A stretch of DNA of 64,000 bases, taken from Icerya purchasi (taxonomy: Eukaryota; Arthropoda; Insecta; Hemiptera; Monophlebidae). The notes below the pieces were generated by a model, which was not told the DNA's origin, did no database searches, and saw nothing but the letters and a program-made list of their open reading frames with translations. The position numbers were made by a program, and so were the translations under genes. The stretch covers positions 179,324,695-179,388,694 of the forward strand of contig CM077115.1 in NCBI GenBank assembly GCA_039619475.1, read 5' to 3'. Within the stretch, counting starts at the first letter, position 1; the number at the start of each line of letters is the position of its first letter. Positions 34,134 through 45,912 of this stretch are shown here, piece by piece.

Positions 34134-36530
34134 GTCATTAATATTGATGAGATTTAATACGTTGTCAATAACACCGGTAAATTCCCCTTCGAGATTGGAA
34201 TGTATTTTTATGAATTTATTAAAGAAAATAAAATAGACATATAAAAATGTAGAAAAGTAAAAGAATAAGTAGGCTCGTTAAAGCTGGCTGAAAAGGCTAG
34301 GTCGTTAAAAAAAAATTAAAATCTGTCATACAAACTGGTAAATGAAAAACGTAATTTTTAAAAGTAACATAGTTTTGTTGTGTATTATCACAAATATAGC
34401 TCCGAATATAGAGCCGGTGAAATTAAAAAGGAACCGGGGTTTATTCCGTAAGACTCCGAACATGAAAAGTCCGGTATAAGGATTTGTAAAAATGTGTATA
34501 TTGTAATGTGTACATTACATGAATAATAAATATAATAAACAACTTAGTAATTAACATAGAACTTAAGGCGAGCGTGAGTGTAAATGTGTGTGTAGTTCGG
34601 CGAATGATCGGGGATGATGATGCCTGGAGTGATGTTACGTCACGTCTGACGTAATGGAAATAGTGCTGGAGGAAACGCCGTCCGACGGTGGAGGGATCTT
34701 CGATTTGGTTTGGAGATCGGAAATATGTTCACGAGTAATTAGTCAGATTTTGGAGTCGGAAAAAGACAGTTAAAATAAAGGCTGAGTGGGAGTCCGCGCC
34801 GGTGGCCCACTACATTGGCCAGACGCTTTCCGTTGTTGTATTCGGCCGTATAAAATCATAATCATTTTATCGCGTTTATTCGAAAAAGTACCAATGAATT
34901 AATTTGGTTAAAATAAAACGAAAGAAAAGATTCGCATATGAGAAGTCCTACGTCAGGAAAAAATAGATAAACAGGATCAACGAAGAGGAACAACAAATCA
35001 GCATCACTATATCATCGGCATCAATCCCTTCGGAATTCGAGACATGTATATAAATTATTTAAGTTTATAATTATCACCATACGGTGGACATTTTTTATCA
35101 TTTAAATTATAGTATTTTATTATTTTTGATTTTAAATAAGAATATTTAAATTTTCTTACGGTCGACCGTCCTCGAAAGATCCATGTACGAGTTGGTAATA
35201 AATAACTAAATCATAATTAACATTCTTGTGTGCGTGAATAAAAAAAAAAATAATAAAAATAAATAAATAAATAAAAAATATATGTGTATATATAAAAAAT
35301 AATAAATTAATTAAAAATAATAATAATATTAATAATTATTATTATGATTAGAAATTATATTAATTAATAAAAATAATACTAATAAATATCATATTAAAAG
35401 TGATAATCATTATAATAGCAGTGTAATAAAATAGGTCCGCGAGAATGAAACTCGTGGTGGCATCGCTGACATAAGAATAAAAAGCCAAATAAGATATACA
35501 CGCTTCAATATATACTTCTTTATCAGTTTGTATCGAAGAAGAATTCATTGATTCGAGGCGAAATTCTCGGACAGGTTAGTAAATTTATGCGCAAATATCG
35601 AAAACGGTTATGGCTCGATCAATATAGCTAATGGTCAACTACTATATTTTTGGTAAGCCAGTTGGTGTTAACAACAAACAATAATGTTTTTCGCGCCAGT
35701 GACTTTACTACTCGAAGTGAATGCAACCAATTTCAATTAGGCCGACGAATATAAAAATCTACGCGATTCCTTAAAAAGGCGAGCGCCGGAATTGTTTTCT
35801 CAAAGAGAGACTGGAGATTGAAAGATGACATTTCATTCAAAGATAGTCTCCTTCTTTGAAAATGAAAAAAAAAAGGAAACGGTTCAAAATTAAACCAGAA
35901 GCTGTGAAGGTCGTCGTGGTTTTTGTTTTTAGAATTATGAAGGAGTAATTTGAATTAAGCGAAGGCAATGCTGATGTTCACCAAAAAGCGGTAAGGAAAT
36001 TTTATTGCGCCCTCAAGAAAACCTAGTAATATTTTTCAGCTTGATAGTGTGTGTGAATATCGCAGAAACACTGCGACCTTACACAGTTCGATTTACAGTT
36101 TTTTCGGAAAAATTACGGAGAAAAACGTTTTGCCGATAATGAAAAGGTAAAAGAGGCAGTCGAAATATTTTACGATTTTTTTTTAAACTTTATTTGCGTA
36201 TCGGATCTTTACGTAGAGATATGTAAATTTAATTTTCCCTTTTCTTTTTTTTAAATTATATTTTTACACTTTCAATCTAAAAAACATGTTAAATTACTAA
36301 TAGGAATAATGAACTTCTACTAAGCTTCCCTGGTAAGTTTCAGCTTCATTACAAAGCCGGTTTTTTACAGAAATCAAGTATCCTTAAAATACTTCAATTT
36401 CATCGATTGCGATGAGATATATCAGGTGACGAATATTTGCAATTGTTTTTTAAATTTTTTATCGTTGCGTTTAAAAGTGTTTGAAATTGCGCACTTTTTT
36501 TCTATTTTAAATTAACTTCAGTTCGCGTAC
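34134..36530. other. Intronic stretch without recognised element
   Basis: AT-rich with A/T simple sequence at about 35240-35400. No exon or TIR pair is recognised. Confidence 0.45.
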
Positions 36531-36789
36531 CTAAAACAATGGCTAATGTTTTAGTGGCTTTTCTTTCTTTACGAGCTGCTGACTTTTCACGTTTTTTCCG
36601 ACTTGCTCTGTTCGCTTTGTACTTGTTGAACTTCGTGACAGCACTCGAAGACTTCTTGTCCTTTTTTGAGCCTGAAAAATCTTCCTCTTCAGATGCAGTT
36701 CGCGCAGGTTCTGATAACGTCCTTTTCAGAGGAGTCTCTTCTCTTATTTCGTCGATGCCATCCGAACTGCTTTGCTTGTTCGGAGAGTG
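36531..36789 (-). CDS. Dop2R: D2-like dopamine receptor, penultimate exon (loop 3 end, TM6 start)
   Basis: 86 codons plus one base on the minus strand. The reading begins HSPNKQSSSDGIDEI, passes a Ser/Glu/Lys-rich stretch, then a basic helix NKYKANRASRKKREKSAARK, and ends ERKATKTLAIVLG at the cytoplasmic start of TM6. The K-A-T-K-T-L-A-I-V-L-G stretch is the signature entry into TM6 of D2-class receptors, and the basic segment before it contacts Gi/o proteins. The acceptor TTCTTTTAAG ends at 36790; the donor G|GTACGC begins at 36530. Start phase 0 and end phase 1 join perfectly to the neighbours at 41040-41196 and 17061-17275. The plus-strand ORF over this region is only its antisense. Confidence 0.92.
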
Positions 36790-37084
36790 CTTAAAAGAAT
36801 AAAGAAAAACACCGTGATAATAATAAAATTAGAAAACAATAGAATTTGTCCTGTAAACAAGTAAATGCTGCTTTAATTTATACAAAAATCATATAAACGT
36901 GTAGACACACCGGTGGTATACCAAAAAGCTTTTCTGAGGTTCGTAAAAATTTAAATGAAACGTTTATCGCACCAAATATTAATTAAACGTGTAACGTTTA
37001 AATAAAATTATTACTACGGTAAATAGAAATATAATTTAACATTCTATAAAATTCCGGTGCAAGTAAGAATTCCGTATCTTCACT
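36790..37084. repeat. Left part of interspersed repeat interrupted by foldback element
   Basis: Sequence at 36970-37084 (AAATAAAATTATTACTACGG, ATTCCGTATCTTCAC) parallels 3660-3770, and the parallel resumes after the foldback element at 37956. This indicates insertion of the latter into an older copy. Confidence 0.5.
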
Positions 37085-37955
37085 TTTTTAACCGACTTCA
37101 AAAAAAGAAGAGGTATTCAATTCGACTGTATTTTTGTTTTTTTTATTTCTATTTTTTTTATGTATTTTACCTCAGAACTTTCTTCTAGATGAACCGATTT
37201 TAATGATTCTTCTTTTATTTGAAAGGTGATATTTCTTAAGTGATCCCACTTAAATTTGATCAAGATCTGACCGGTAGTTTTTGAGTTATCCTTAATAATG
37301 CGGGAGATTGAAGCTTTTTTGATGCTTTTCATTCATGATTAGTTTCAATATCAAGTTAGATTTATTGACTTAAAATACTATAAATTTGCCAAATTACCAT
37401 GGAAATACGTAGCTTTTGATGTTTTCACATCGTGGAAATATCTCTGTTCTTATTAAAATGTTTTAATTTAATTGAATAAGAATACACTAAAAAGTAACGA
37501 AATAAAATGCTTTTTTACAAAAAATGAACACCGCGATACTTGAAGATTTATTATAAAAATTTAAAAATGCACTAAAAAGTAAAAAATAATTACTCCCGAT
37601 TAGAAAATAAATATATATCAGAGTGATGATATACCTTAAGTGGTGATATTATCGTAATTCTTATACAACACTGGATACCTTAATCAGAGTCGGCATCAAA
37701 TTCATATTAAAAGAATAATTTTAAAAAACTGCATTAAATGTTCATTTTAAATTGTTCCTAGATGTGGTAACATGAATTTGATGCCGACTCTGATTAAGGT
37801 ATCCAGTGTTGTATAAGAATTACGATATCACCACTTAAGTGTTATGCCACTATTCTATATATATATACATTATTTTTTACTTTTTAGTGCATTTTTAAAT
37901 TTTTATAATAAATCTTCAAGTATCGCGGTGTTAATTTTTTGTAAAAACGCATTTT
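37085..37955 (-). mobile_element. Foldback element, copy 1 (about 870 bp)
   Basis: Two long arms, 37505-37705 and 37772-37955, are near-perfect reverse complements separated by about 66 bp, so a transcript would form a hairpin of roughly 180 bp. The element also has a 'head' (37085-37504) whose outer end AACCGACTTCAAAAAAAGAA matches, inverted, the TAAGTATCGCGGTG/ACCGACTTCAAGG arm ends only loosely. The head contains a 71-codon minus-strand open frame (37332-37117) also open in copy 2. The element is flanked by halves of another repeat. The family is not one I can name; the head motif is a common insect repeat. Confidence 0.75.
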
Positions 37956-38260
37956 ATTTCGTTACTCAGATCATTAAATCACACTATAACAGCATCGAAA
38001 TATACAAGTTCAACTCTAAGCCAAACTGCTGCAGATTTAAAAAAAAAAGTGTTTTACATTAGAGTTTCTACAGAGAAGTAAATGATCTGTCAACAGAATT
38101 TTTAATAGTTGCTATTGGAAATATTATTTATATTCGAATTTTAAATCCCTGTCCGATTATCGCGGTTGGCTGTTGTGCTAGTAAATTCATTTTTATAAAA
38201 TGCACGAAATTTAGAAAGAGTAGAAATAGAAATTGAAATACAGTTTGATTTATCTAATTC
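37956..38260. repeat. Right part of interrupted interspersed repeat
   Basis: CGTTACTCAGATCATTAA and, further on, CAACAGAATTTTTAATAG followed by a TTGCTATTGGAAATATTATT stretch correspond to 44925-45100 (CATTACTCAAATCATCAA, CAACAGAATTTTTTAACA). It is the same family as at 3.7 kb. Confidence 0.55.
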
Positions 38261-39495
38261 AACTAAAAATGTGCAAAAAAGCAGCTAATATTAACGAAAT
38301 TAAAAAGACAACTGCGAATTACTGCAGACTTGGGTGATTTCGGAAGAGAGAGATGTTCTGGCTGATTTCGTATTACCTAATTATAGATACACAATTGTAG
38401 TCTCCGTACGATTTTAGAAATTCGCATTTTTAAATGAGGTTTAGAAGATTTTAGCGAAGCGGGATTTACAACACATATATTCATCGTTATCGTAAGTGTC
38501 TAATTGATTTTGAAGATTTTACCGGAAATGTGTTTGTGTACTCGAAAATCAACGTGGAAAAACCACTACCGTCGCAAGCTGAACATATTTTAAAATCATT
38601 GGCCAGGATAGCGATTAAAGCAAGAGCACGTGGCTCCAGATAACTTCTAAGTTTGTTTATTGGCGGCAGTGCGTAAAACCTTAAAAGGGATTAACAATTT
38701 TTGTTACCAGTCCGAATTGAATAATTTAAGATGGCCTTCTGTGTGCACAAAACCAAAGTATATTACGGACAGGCGTTGATAAAATTCTATGGAACATTTA
38801 TAAAAATATGAAACAAGGCGGTTAACATTTAGGTAAAACCGATTTTCTTTTCTCTTTCTTTTTCTTACTTCGAAGTAAATTTTTTATCGATTTTTTATCG
38901 ATTTATTTTTATTTTTCTGAAAACCAGTGTGTCATTTTATTGGACAAAAAATTTGTAAACTATCGACGTACATGGTAAAACATATTGTGTCTATTCTACC
39001 TCACGCAGGTGGCGCGTATTCTATATATTTTTCTTTCTTTTCTTTAGGGGCTTCGACCCAACTAATCGCAAAAGGCACGGTGGTAAAAATTCCCGCGGAA
39101 AAGTTGTGAAAAGGTAAATTGTTAATTAGTTTTCGTTAGATCCGCAGAAATTTCTTAAATCGAATGATTTTTTTTTTTTTTTTTTTAAATATTTATTATT
39201 TAATTTTTGCAACTGATCTTTTGAAAATCGTTTTTAATACGGACGATTCACATGATAGTTTGAATGGTTATATTCGAATTTGTAAGTAAAATCTATGGAT
39301 TCTTTTTTTTTCAGTTTTTCTTCTTTTTCTTTTTTTGCAGAGTGTGTAATTGCAAAGATTGTCACGGTGAGTGGAGTAACTTAATTCACATAAACCTGTC
39401 TAATTCGTTTATTTAATAAATGCCAATAGTGGATGGACCTTGTCGGGTTTATTAAATATAAAGCAGTGTGACAGTTGCGGAAGAAGTCTACGTAG
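38261..39495. other. Intronic stretch, unassigned
   Basis: AT-rich. T-runs near 38880 and 39170. No exon consistent with the Dop2R phases is seen. Confidence 0.45.
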
Positions 39496-40105
39496 CAGTG
39501 GCAGATCGACGGGGGGAGAAATAGGGGACATCTCCTCAAAGAACCAAAACGTCGAGGAAAAAATTTATTACAACAGAGAAACTTAATTTATACTATAAAA
39601 AATTTGTATAAATGTTTTACCTATGGATTTAATTGTAAGTAATATTTAATACTGCTTTCTAGACTATTAATGTTACGTTTTTATTCTGAAACGCGACTGT
39701 CGTTGTTTTTTCGTCTTTTTTATTTATTTTTAATTTTAATGTTGCAGTGTAAACGAAAATAGTTCAGTGAGAAATATATATACAATATTTAAACTTGCTT
39801 ACGAACAAAGAGAATTCAGATTGGATAACTAATAAAAAATAAAAAAGAAGGAAAGTCTAATAAAAATGCTGTCGTTCTATTCTTTTTAGTAATTTACTAT
39901 TCAAATTCTAAACGGTATTTTTTTTTAGCCACAATTTCATAATTTCGTTTTATTTTTCACTTAAAAATAAAAAAAAATTTTAATTAAATTGTGATAATTA
40001 TGTATTTTTAAATTTCTAGAGGTCGCTATTTGATTTTCTTTATGTAACAAAGTATTTCTTAAATATCTATTGACTACTCAAAATGTCTCTCTGGATCCGC
40101 CCTTG
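39496..40105. mobile_element. hAT-type MITE (610 bp)
   Basis: The ends read CAGTGGCAGATCGACGGGGG at 39496 and, inverted, CAAGGGCGGATCCAGAGAG from 40105. Both fit the CAGTGGCGGATCCAG-type hAT terminus. The flanks CTACGTAG (39488-39495) and CTACATAA (40106-40113) match at 6 of 8 positions, consistent with an old 8-bp target duplication. The interior is AT-rich and non-coding. Confidence 0.72.
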
Positions 40106-41039
40106 CTACATAAATTATACGAAATTCATAAACAATATAAATTAAAGCAAGTATTATATAAAGTAATAACTGAAGTTGCGATAGACAAAAAATAATTTCG
40201 TAACATAAAACATAACCGAATATTTAAACCTTAATTTAAAAAAAAAAAAAAAAACACTAAAACAACGTGTTTTAAAAAATTTAAATCATTTTCCCTCGCT
40301 CGTCTCTTTAGACTATTTCAAAACTACATAATATAGTTTATAGGCAGCGTCTTTGATTTTTAGAAAACGTAACATATTTCGTTTTCCTCGCTCTAACGGT
40401 AGCGGGCCTTAATCTGTTTAGACCATCAAGGATCAGTATTTGATTTCCGGAGCGATTAAACTTTTTTCTGAAAAGTGAACTCAATAAAGTTCCTACGCTA
40501 ATTAAGGGGCATTTTTGTATGCACAGAGGCGGGAAATATTATTTCAAAAACTAAATCCAGTCGTTCATTTCCGTGAATCCGTAAAAACTCGAATCGTCTA
40601 GTTCGACATCGGTGTCCTAAAAAAACGGAATACGGCTTGATCAACGTTAGCGGGATTTTTTTTAACAAGAGCGCAGCATTTTGTAAAACTATTTGTAAGA
40701 CGTTGCGACCGGAAGCGTGGAAGGTACCGTATTTTTCGTACATTAATCCGTAGGATGGACCAATTATTAAGTTGATTTGCACGAGATGTCGCAGAGGGTA
40801 TTGCAGCATCTGTATAAAATTGGGTGTGACTGTTAGTCAAATCATTGATATAGGAACGACCAAAACAGAGCAGTCAGTTATGTTTCGTGAGAAATTTAAC
40901 GGGCCATTTTTTGTATTTTTATACGTAAACGCATCAACGGATTTTCATCGAATTTGATATTACGTATGAGAAACAGTAAATAAACTGAAGAATAGCAAAT
41001 TCAAAAAATAGAATGAAAATAATACAGAAAATGACGTAC
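40106..41039. other. Intron of Dop2R; unrecognised open frames at 40498-40840
   Basis: Two overlapping minus-strand frames (103 and 80 codons) and a 61-codon plus frame overlap in a GC-richer patch. They share no family motif I know, and their overlap suggests an ancient element such as an LTR or DNA-transposon fragment rather than a gene. The splice donor of the next exon sits at 41039. Confidence 0.4.
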
Positions 41040-41196
41040 TTTAATCACATTTTTTTCAGACTCTTGATTTGGCGGTGATCTGTGCGGTGTTGGTGGCGTT
41101 TGTACGGCTTGTTCGTCAAATGTCGAAGGTACGTAACCTGAATCGTGATTTCCTATCGATGGTCGTACACTTTGTGACCCTAACGTAACTACCATC
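41040..41196 (-). CDS. Dop2R: D2-like dopamine receptor, exon in third intracellular loop
   Basis: A 157-nt exon on the minus strand. The acceptor TCGTATTACAG ends at 41197; the first base completes a codon (phase 2), then 52 codons run to the donor AAA|GTACGT at 41039 (phase 0). The reading contains DSGYVPSTFDEQAVQTPPTP followed by HRSPPNQESEK. It is hydrophilic, Pro/Ser/Gln-rich and without membrane segments, as expected for the long, poorly conserved third loop of insect D2-like receptors. The first in-frame ATG is almost at the exon border and is not a start codon. Assignment rests on strand, order and exact phase match with 36531-36789, because the loop sequence itself is not diagnostic. 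Confidence 0.72.
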
Positions 41197-42329
41197 CTGT
41201 AATACGAAATATGAAAACAAAATTGTTAAAACGAACAATCAAATTTCGATTGATAAGCAAAGCCAATGTATTTTTATAAGTCGATTTTTTTTTTTTTTTA
41301 ATTTTATTTCTGTTATTTTTTAGAATTATTCGATTATTAGTTATAACATTTATAATTTATTATTATCGTTATCGAAGTTTATTTCTCGTTTCTGCGAGGA
41401 ATAGTTGCATTTTTCTTTCCTCTTTTTTTTTTTTTAATTTCAATCAGCCCAAAATAAAAAACATTTTTATTATAATAAGATAAAGAATACACATTTCAAA
41501 TAACATCGATGAATCTTGTGAATATATCTTACAGCAAATAAAAGAAGCTGCGGTGAATATTCCAGTATACAAAACTCGTGCAAACAAATACTTAGTCCGA
41601 AGGATGTCGACTGTTAATTAAAAATTAAAATAACTGTCGAAATGCAGGTGACAATCAACTAATAATGTTCGAAAAAGTCGGGTAAGTCGCACGACTATAC
41701 GCGAACCAAAAACCAATCATTGGAAGAATACTTTGTGAAAACGATTATGGTTTCAATTCTGCCAGATAAATTGTGACATAAAATCAGAAAAATCACAAAT
41801 AAACACGTACTACAGCTGGATAACAGCTATCAAGTTTAGCTTACACCTTATAATTAGAAATGACGAATATGCTGGCCGATTAATTTTGGGAACCATCATC
41901 AGATAAAAATTATTCCAAAGACTTCGAAAAATTTACTAAATGTCGAAGAACTCAACAACGTCATTCATCTTAATTTCGCTACCGAGGAACATTACAGAGA
42001 ACGAAGAATTTGATAATAGCCGCTAGTCCGCCTGATACAAAAATATGATATAACATCTAAACTCCCAATCTAAAAACGCTATCCCCTGCTACTTGAATAT
42101 TTTACGGCAAAACCAATCCTTTCCGGGGAGATATGCAGGGAAGCTTGCCTAATTCCGATATTAAAATCAAAAAAAAAAAAGAGAAAAAAAGAGCTATAAA
42201 TCCTGTTACAAATACATTCTCTGTAACTACCTGAAAGAATTATTAACTGCGGACTATTAGAAAATTTAGAACACTGTTAGATCCTTTAAAGTTTAGATGC
42301 AGAAAGCAAAGGAGTACTCGAGACTGGCA
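41197..42329. other. Upstream intron of Dop2R, unassigned part
   Basis: AT-rich. T-runs at 41287 and 41420. No upstream exon ending in phase 2 is recognised here. Confidence 0.45.
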
Positions 42330-43736
42330 GTGTTGGAATTTTGTATATACACTTTTTAGACTTCGTACTCATTTCTCTATGGTTGTGCCTCTAACTTCCG
42401 ACTCTCTAAATTAAACGCAATCGAAAATTCTTGCTTTCGTCTATTCCTTGGTGCTCTTAAATCCTCTCCAGTTCCAGCAGTCCTTGCCGAATCTAATACA
42501 CCACCCCTTTCTATTCGGAAATCTTATTTGGGCTATTGTTTTCTCGCTAAGTATCTTTCCACTAGGAAAACCTCTATTTTATCCGTCATCTCTCTTCGGC
42601 TCAGTTAGTTTTGTCCTTACATAATGTCCTTTGTCAATCTCCCTTATTTCACTTTTTATTTCGCTGATCTCTGCCATCCTCCAAATATGTTTACTGTACA
42701 CCTACACTCTCCAAGTTTATTCCGTAGACCCTAATTAGACAGGAATTCCACAGTATTATCAATTTTCAATTTCCCTCGCATGCAACCGTGTTTACAGATG
42801 GTTCGAAGAGATCGGATGATGTCGGTGCCTCTTTTATCCCCCCAGATTTTGGCTTTTCAGAATCTTTCGCTGCCTCCTTTTTATTCCGCATTCCCAAACG
42901 TATTAATGACTATTCTCCGTTCCATTATTTTCATTTCCTCCAATCACCTTTTCTCTAAATTCTTGATTATATCTGATTCCACGACCGTCTTTTAATTCGT
43001 TCTTCCCTACCTGATCATTCTTATGATTTTATCATACTCCGCATACACTAACTTATCCACGTTCTTTCTTTCCATCAATCCATTCAAATTGATTTTCTCT
43101 GGGTTCCTAGTCATTCCGGCATCTTCGGTAATGAAGCGGCGGGCTCTTTGGTACTCGACTTTTTGTTTCTTTTCGCTTCTTTTTTTAAGAAAAATTCCAT
43201 CCTCTAATATCTTTCCGCCGTGTAAAAGTTTTCATCTTAGGTTTTGGTTATACCCTTCTTTTCTTTTTCTAATAATCGTTCTTTTTATCTGTCTGTTCAA
43301 CCTAGTCTTTCTGGTAACCTATGGTTCTCTTTGTTTCCTTCACTTCGTCGTTCTGTTGTTTTCTCAATTATTCATCTGTGTTCTTAAACCATAGTCTATT
43401 ATCTTCCTCCCGTTTTCGGTTTTCGTTGGTTGCCTTTCCATTTTGTCCTCTTCACTTAAACGAAGAGCGTGTTTGCGATACGAACTATGTGTTCTTTGAG
43501 TGTTCATCTCTTTCTGCTATGTGTTCTGCTTTCTACTACAGTTTGCAGCGACTTGGTCTTCCTACTCCGTATTGCACCTCTTATATCATATCTTTTCCCT
43601 TTCCACATATTGTTCCTATTATATGTTCCTTTCTTCTAACTATATCTGACCGTATCAAGATATAATTGGCTCTTTCTTTTTTAATTGTTTCTCGGTAAAG
43701 GTCCCCGGTTGACAAGCTTAAATAAAAAAAAAAAAA
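42330..43736 (+). mobile_element. I/R1-group LINE, 5'-truncated copy 5, poly(A) tail
   Basis: The start reads FLYGCASNFRLSKLNAIENS and then VLAESNTPPLSIRKSYLGYC, the post-RT segment that is also present at 8.97 kb. RNase H follows, with an early FTDGSKRSD-like strand near 42790 (frame-shifted), MTILRSIIFISSNHLFSKFL and IISDSTTV (42907-42990), and WVPSHSGI-like text (43105-43140). The C-terminus at 43440-43660 has VCDTNYVFFECSSLSAM and GLPTPYCTSYIISF. The A-tract at 43724-43736 closes it, preceded by GTAAAGGTCCCCGGTTGAC. Several frameshifts. Confidence 0.8.
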
Positions 43737-43837
43737 TAGACTTCGTGCTACATACTTCCTTGGTTGAACGAGAGAAAGCGCTGCTTGTATCGAGCGTAGA
43801 AAATTAGTTCGGGAACTTTTCAGACACTGTGTATTTA

Positions 43838-44240
43838 TATATATATATATATAAACTTGGCTATTTTGTCCTCGTAAGGGGCTGTACCCCTTGACCCCTC
43901 TTGCTTTCATTTCTGTCTCTTTCTCTTCTATACTTTATATAAAATGATCACCATTTATAACGTAATTCTTACTGGCATCAACACAAAAAAAAATAGCAAA
44001 TTCACAAAAATCCTATCGTAACATTTAACTTTCATTACATAAAATTAAGACATTTTTTCGTTACATATTTCGTTACATAAAATTGTGACATTTTTAAAAT
44101 AACAATCGCAAAAATCCTATAAAATATAACAAACGTTACATAAAATTGGGACATTTTTCGGGACATTTTTTCTAATGGGGGGTAACCTAAGAATTACGTT
44201 GTAATTTATATATATATGTATATATATTAATTATAACGTA
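43838..44240 (+). repeat. CAAGGGGC-family repeat, copy 2
   Basis: After a (TA)n tract the unit runs GGGGCTGTACCCCTTGACCC, CTTTCATTTCTGTCTCTTTC, then CATAAAATTGGGACATTTTT and CCTAAGAATTACGTTGTAA before another (TA)n. It is the inverse of copy 1 at 17.6 kb. At 44125-44160 it retains the uninterrupted ATCCTATAAAATATAAC, which serves as an empty site for the foldback element found in copy 4. Confidence 0.72.
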
Positions 44241-44655
44241 ATTCTTAGGCCGGCCCCCATTAGAAAAAAATGTCTTAATTTTATGTAGTGTTTGTAATAC
44301 TTTAATTTTGCCAACTTCCAAAAAGAAGGAGGTTATACGTTCCTCGCGTTTTTTTTAGTGTTTGTTCGTGCATAACTCATATTTATATAGACCGATTTTA
44401 CTGATTCTTTGTCCATTAGAAAGAGTATCATTCAACTAAGGTACCATGTGAGTAAGATGAAAATTGGTGAACGTAAATTGAGGGTTCGTCAAAAAAGCGG
44501 GAAAATATGGACCGATTTAGAATTACGTTGTAAATTTTGATAATTTTATACAAAGTATAGAAGAGAAAGAGACAGAAATGTAAGCAAGAGGGGTCAAGAG
44601 GCACACCTTCTTGCGAGGCCAAAATGACCGAGTTATATACATATGTATATAAATA
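44215..44655 (-). repeat. CAAGGGGC-family repeat, copy 3, with inserted short repeat
   Basis: It begins TAATTATAACGTAATTCTTAGG, mirror image of the end of copy 2 across the (TA)n, and finishes with AGTATAGAAGAGAAAGAGAC and GGGGTCAAGAGGCACACC. Between them (about 44308-44510) lies a separate block starting ACTTCCAAAAAGAAGGAGGT, with GTTCGTGCATAACTC and GACCGATTTTACTGATTC, also seen at 21.1 and 60.5 kb. Copies 2 and 3 together make a large inverted arrangement. Confidence 0.65.
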
Positions 44656-45487
44656 AAAGTCGAAAAATGTTTATGTCTGTTTGTCGGTGCGTGCTAATTC
44701 ACAAACTACCGGATTGATTTTATTCCGGTTTTCATAAGTCGATTCCTGTGGAAGGTATTAGAGAAAATTTATGTTTCTGATGCGATTTTTAGCTGACCTA
44801 TGCGGGTTGTTTTAATGAAGTGAGAAAATATTAAGGTGAAGTACACTCTATAAAGTGAAAAAAAAAAAATTGCTATAGTAAATATTTAAAATAAAATGCT
44901 TTCGTTTTTTCCTTTTTTGCATTACTCAAATCATCAAAAACCTCTAGTGCGGGATCTAAACAAATAAACAGCACCCTTGGCCGAGCCGGTGTGCAGATTA
45001 AACTAAAAGTGTTTTTTTATTAGTTTTTTTAAGAAAAACAAAGAATCCCGCAACAGAATTTTTTAACATCTGCTACAGGAACTATCATTTACATTCAGAT
45101 CTTCTTGCCAAATAGTACGGTTTGTTGTTGCGGAGTGTATTTAAAGTTTGTTTTAATTACTATATTACTAATATTCGCAAGAAAAAAAGAGGAAATAAAT
45201 CTTTGGTGGAGATATGGAGTTTTTATCACATAAAAAGAGCGAAAAAAATTAAAGATTTAAACATTAACACACAGGTGAGGAGGCCAAGTCTATAGAACGA
45301 GCGAACGATATGATAAAAATAGTGCTTAAAGAATAAAGAGCTGATGATAACAATGATAAAAGCTATCAGACCTGTAGAAATTCTACTCAGTTGACTCTAA
45401 TGAATATTTTGGAAAAATACCTACGAATATAAAAAAGATAGATAAAATAAAATAAAGATTTGAACAAATGTTTACTTACATATATAT
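44656..45487. repeat. Interspersed repeat related to 3.7 and 38 kb
   Basis: Starts TATATAAATAAAAGTCGAAA with TTCACAAACTACCGGATTGA, the usual text of insect tandem-start repeats, and includes the GCATTACTCAAATCATCA block at 44923. Probably another copy of the non-autonomous family seen in the Helitron candidate. After 45200 nothing is assigned. Confidence 0.45.
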
Positions 45488-45875
45488 ACCGTATTTACTC
45501 GCGTAATTTACGCCCTCATGTAATTTACGCACCCTAATTTTTACACACATTTTTCGGAGAAATGATATAAACCATAGTTTCGTTATTAAAATACAATAAC
45601 AGGTTCAACGTTACTAAACAATAAGTAAATTACCGGCACTCGAATTTATAAATTACCGTAATGTAGTTACCTATTATTGTATAAATATATTTGGTTAGAA
45701 ATAAAGGTAACTGATTTCACTTAATGAATGTTTTGTTTAAGTAAGAGGTAATTTTAAAATACACACATATAACTCGAAAAATGTAGGTCGATCTAATTCC
45801 CCGTGTCATTTACGCGCCCCCTTTTTTGACAGGTTAAAAACCGTAAAAACGTGCCTAAATTACGCGAGTAAATAC

Positions 45876-45878
<3 letters not shown>
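45488..45878. mobile_element. MITE with 26-bp terminal inverted repeats (391 bp)
   Basis: The left end ACCGTATTTACTCGCGTAAT (continuing TTACGC) and the inverted right end ACCGTATTTACTCGCGTAAT (continuing TTAGGC) differ at one of 26 positions. Both sides are embedded in TA repeats, consistent with a TA target duplication. The interior is AT-rich and non-coding, with TTACGCGCCCCC near the right end. The superfamily is not determined. Confidence 0.85.

Positions 45879-45912
<34 letters not shown>

Larger units (their letters stand above)
17276..36530 (-). other. Dop2R: Last intron of Dop2R (about 19.3 kb)
   Basis: The intron is bounded on the minus strand by G|GTACGC at 36530 and TTATTACAG at 17276, both phase 1. 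Almost all recognisable content is transposon-derived: LINE copies, mariner, hAT, an endonuclease relic and microsatellites. The mariner transposase and several LINE copies lie antisense to the host gene. Confidence 0.85.

Noticed and set aside
36539..36802. 87-codon plus-strand frame
   Set aside because: It is the antisense of the Dop2R penultimate exon, whose splice phases and sequence are far better supported.
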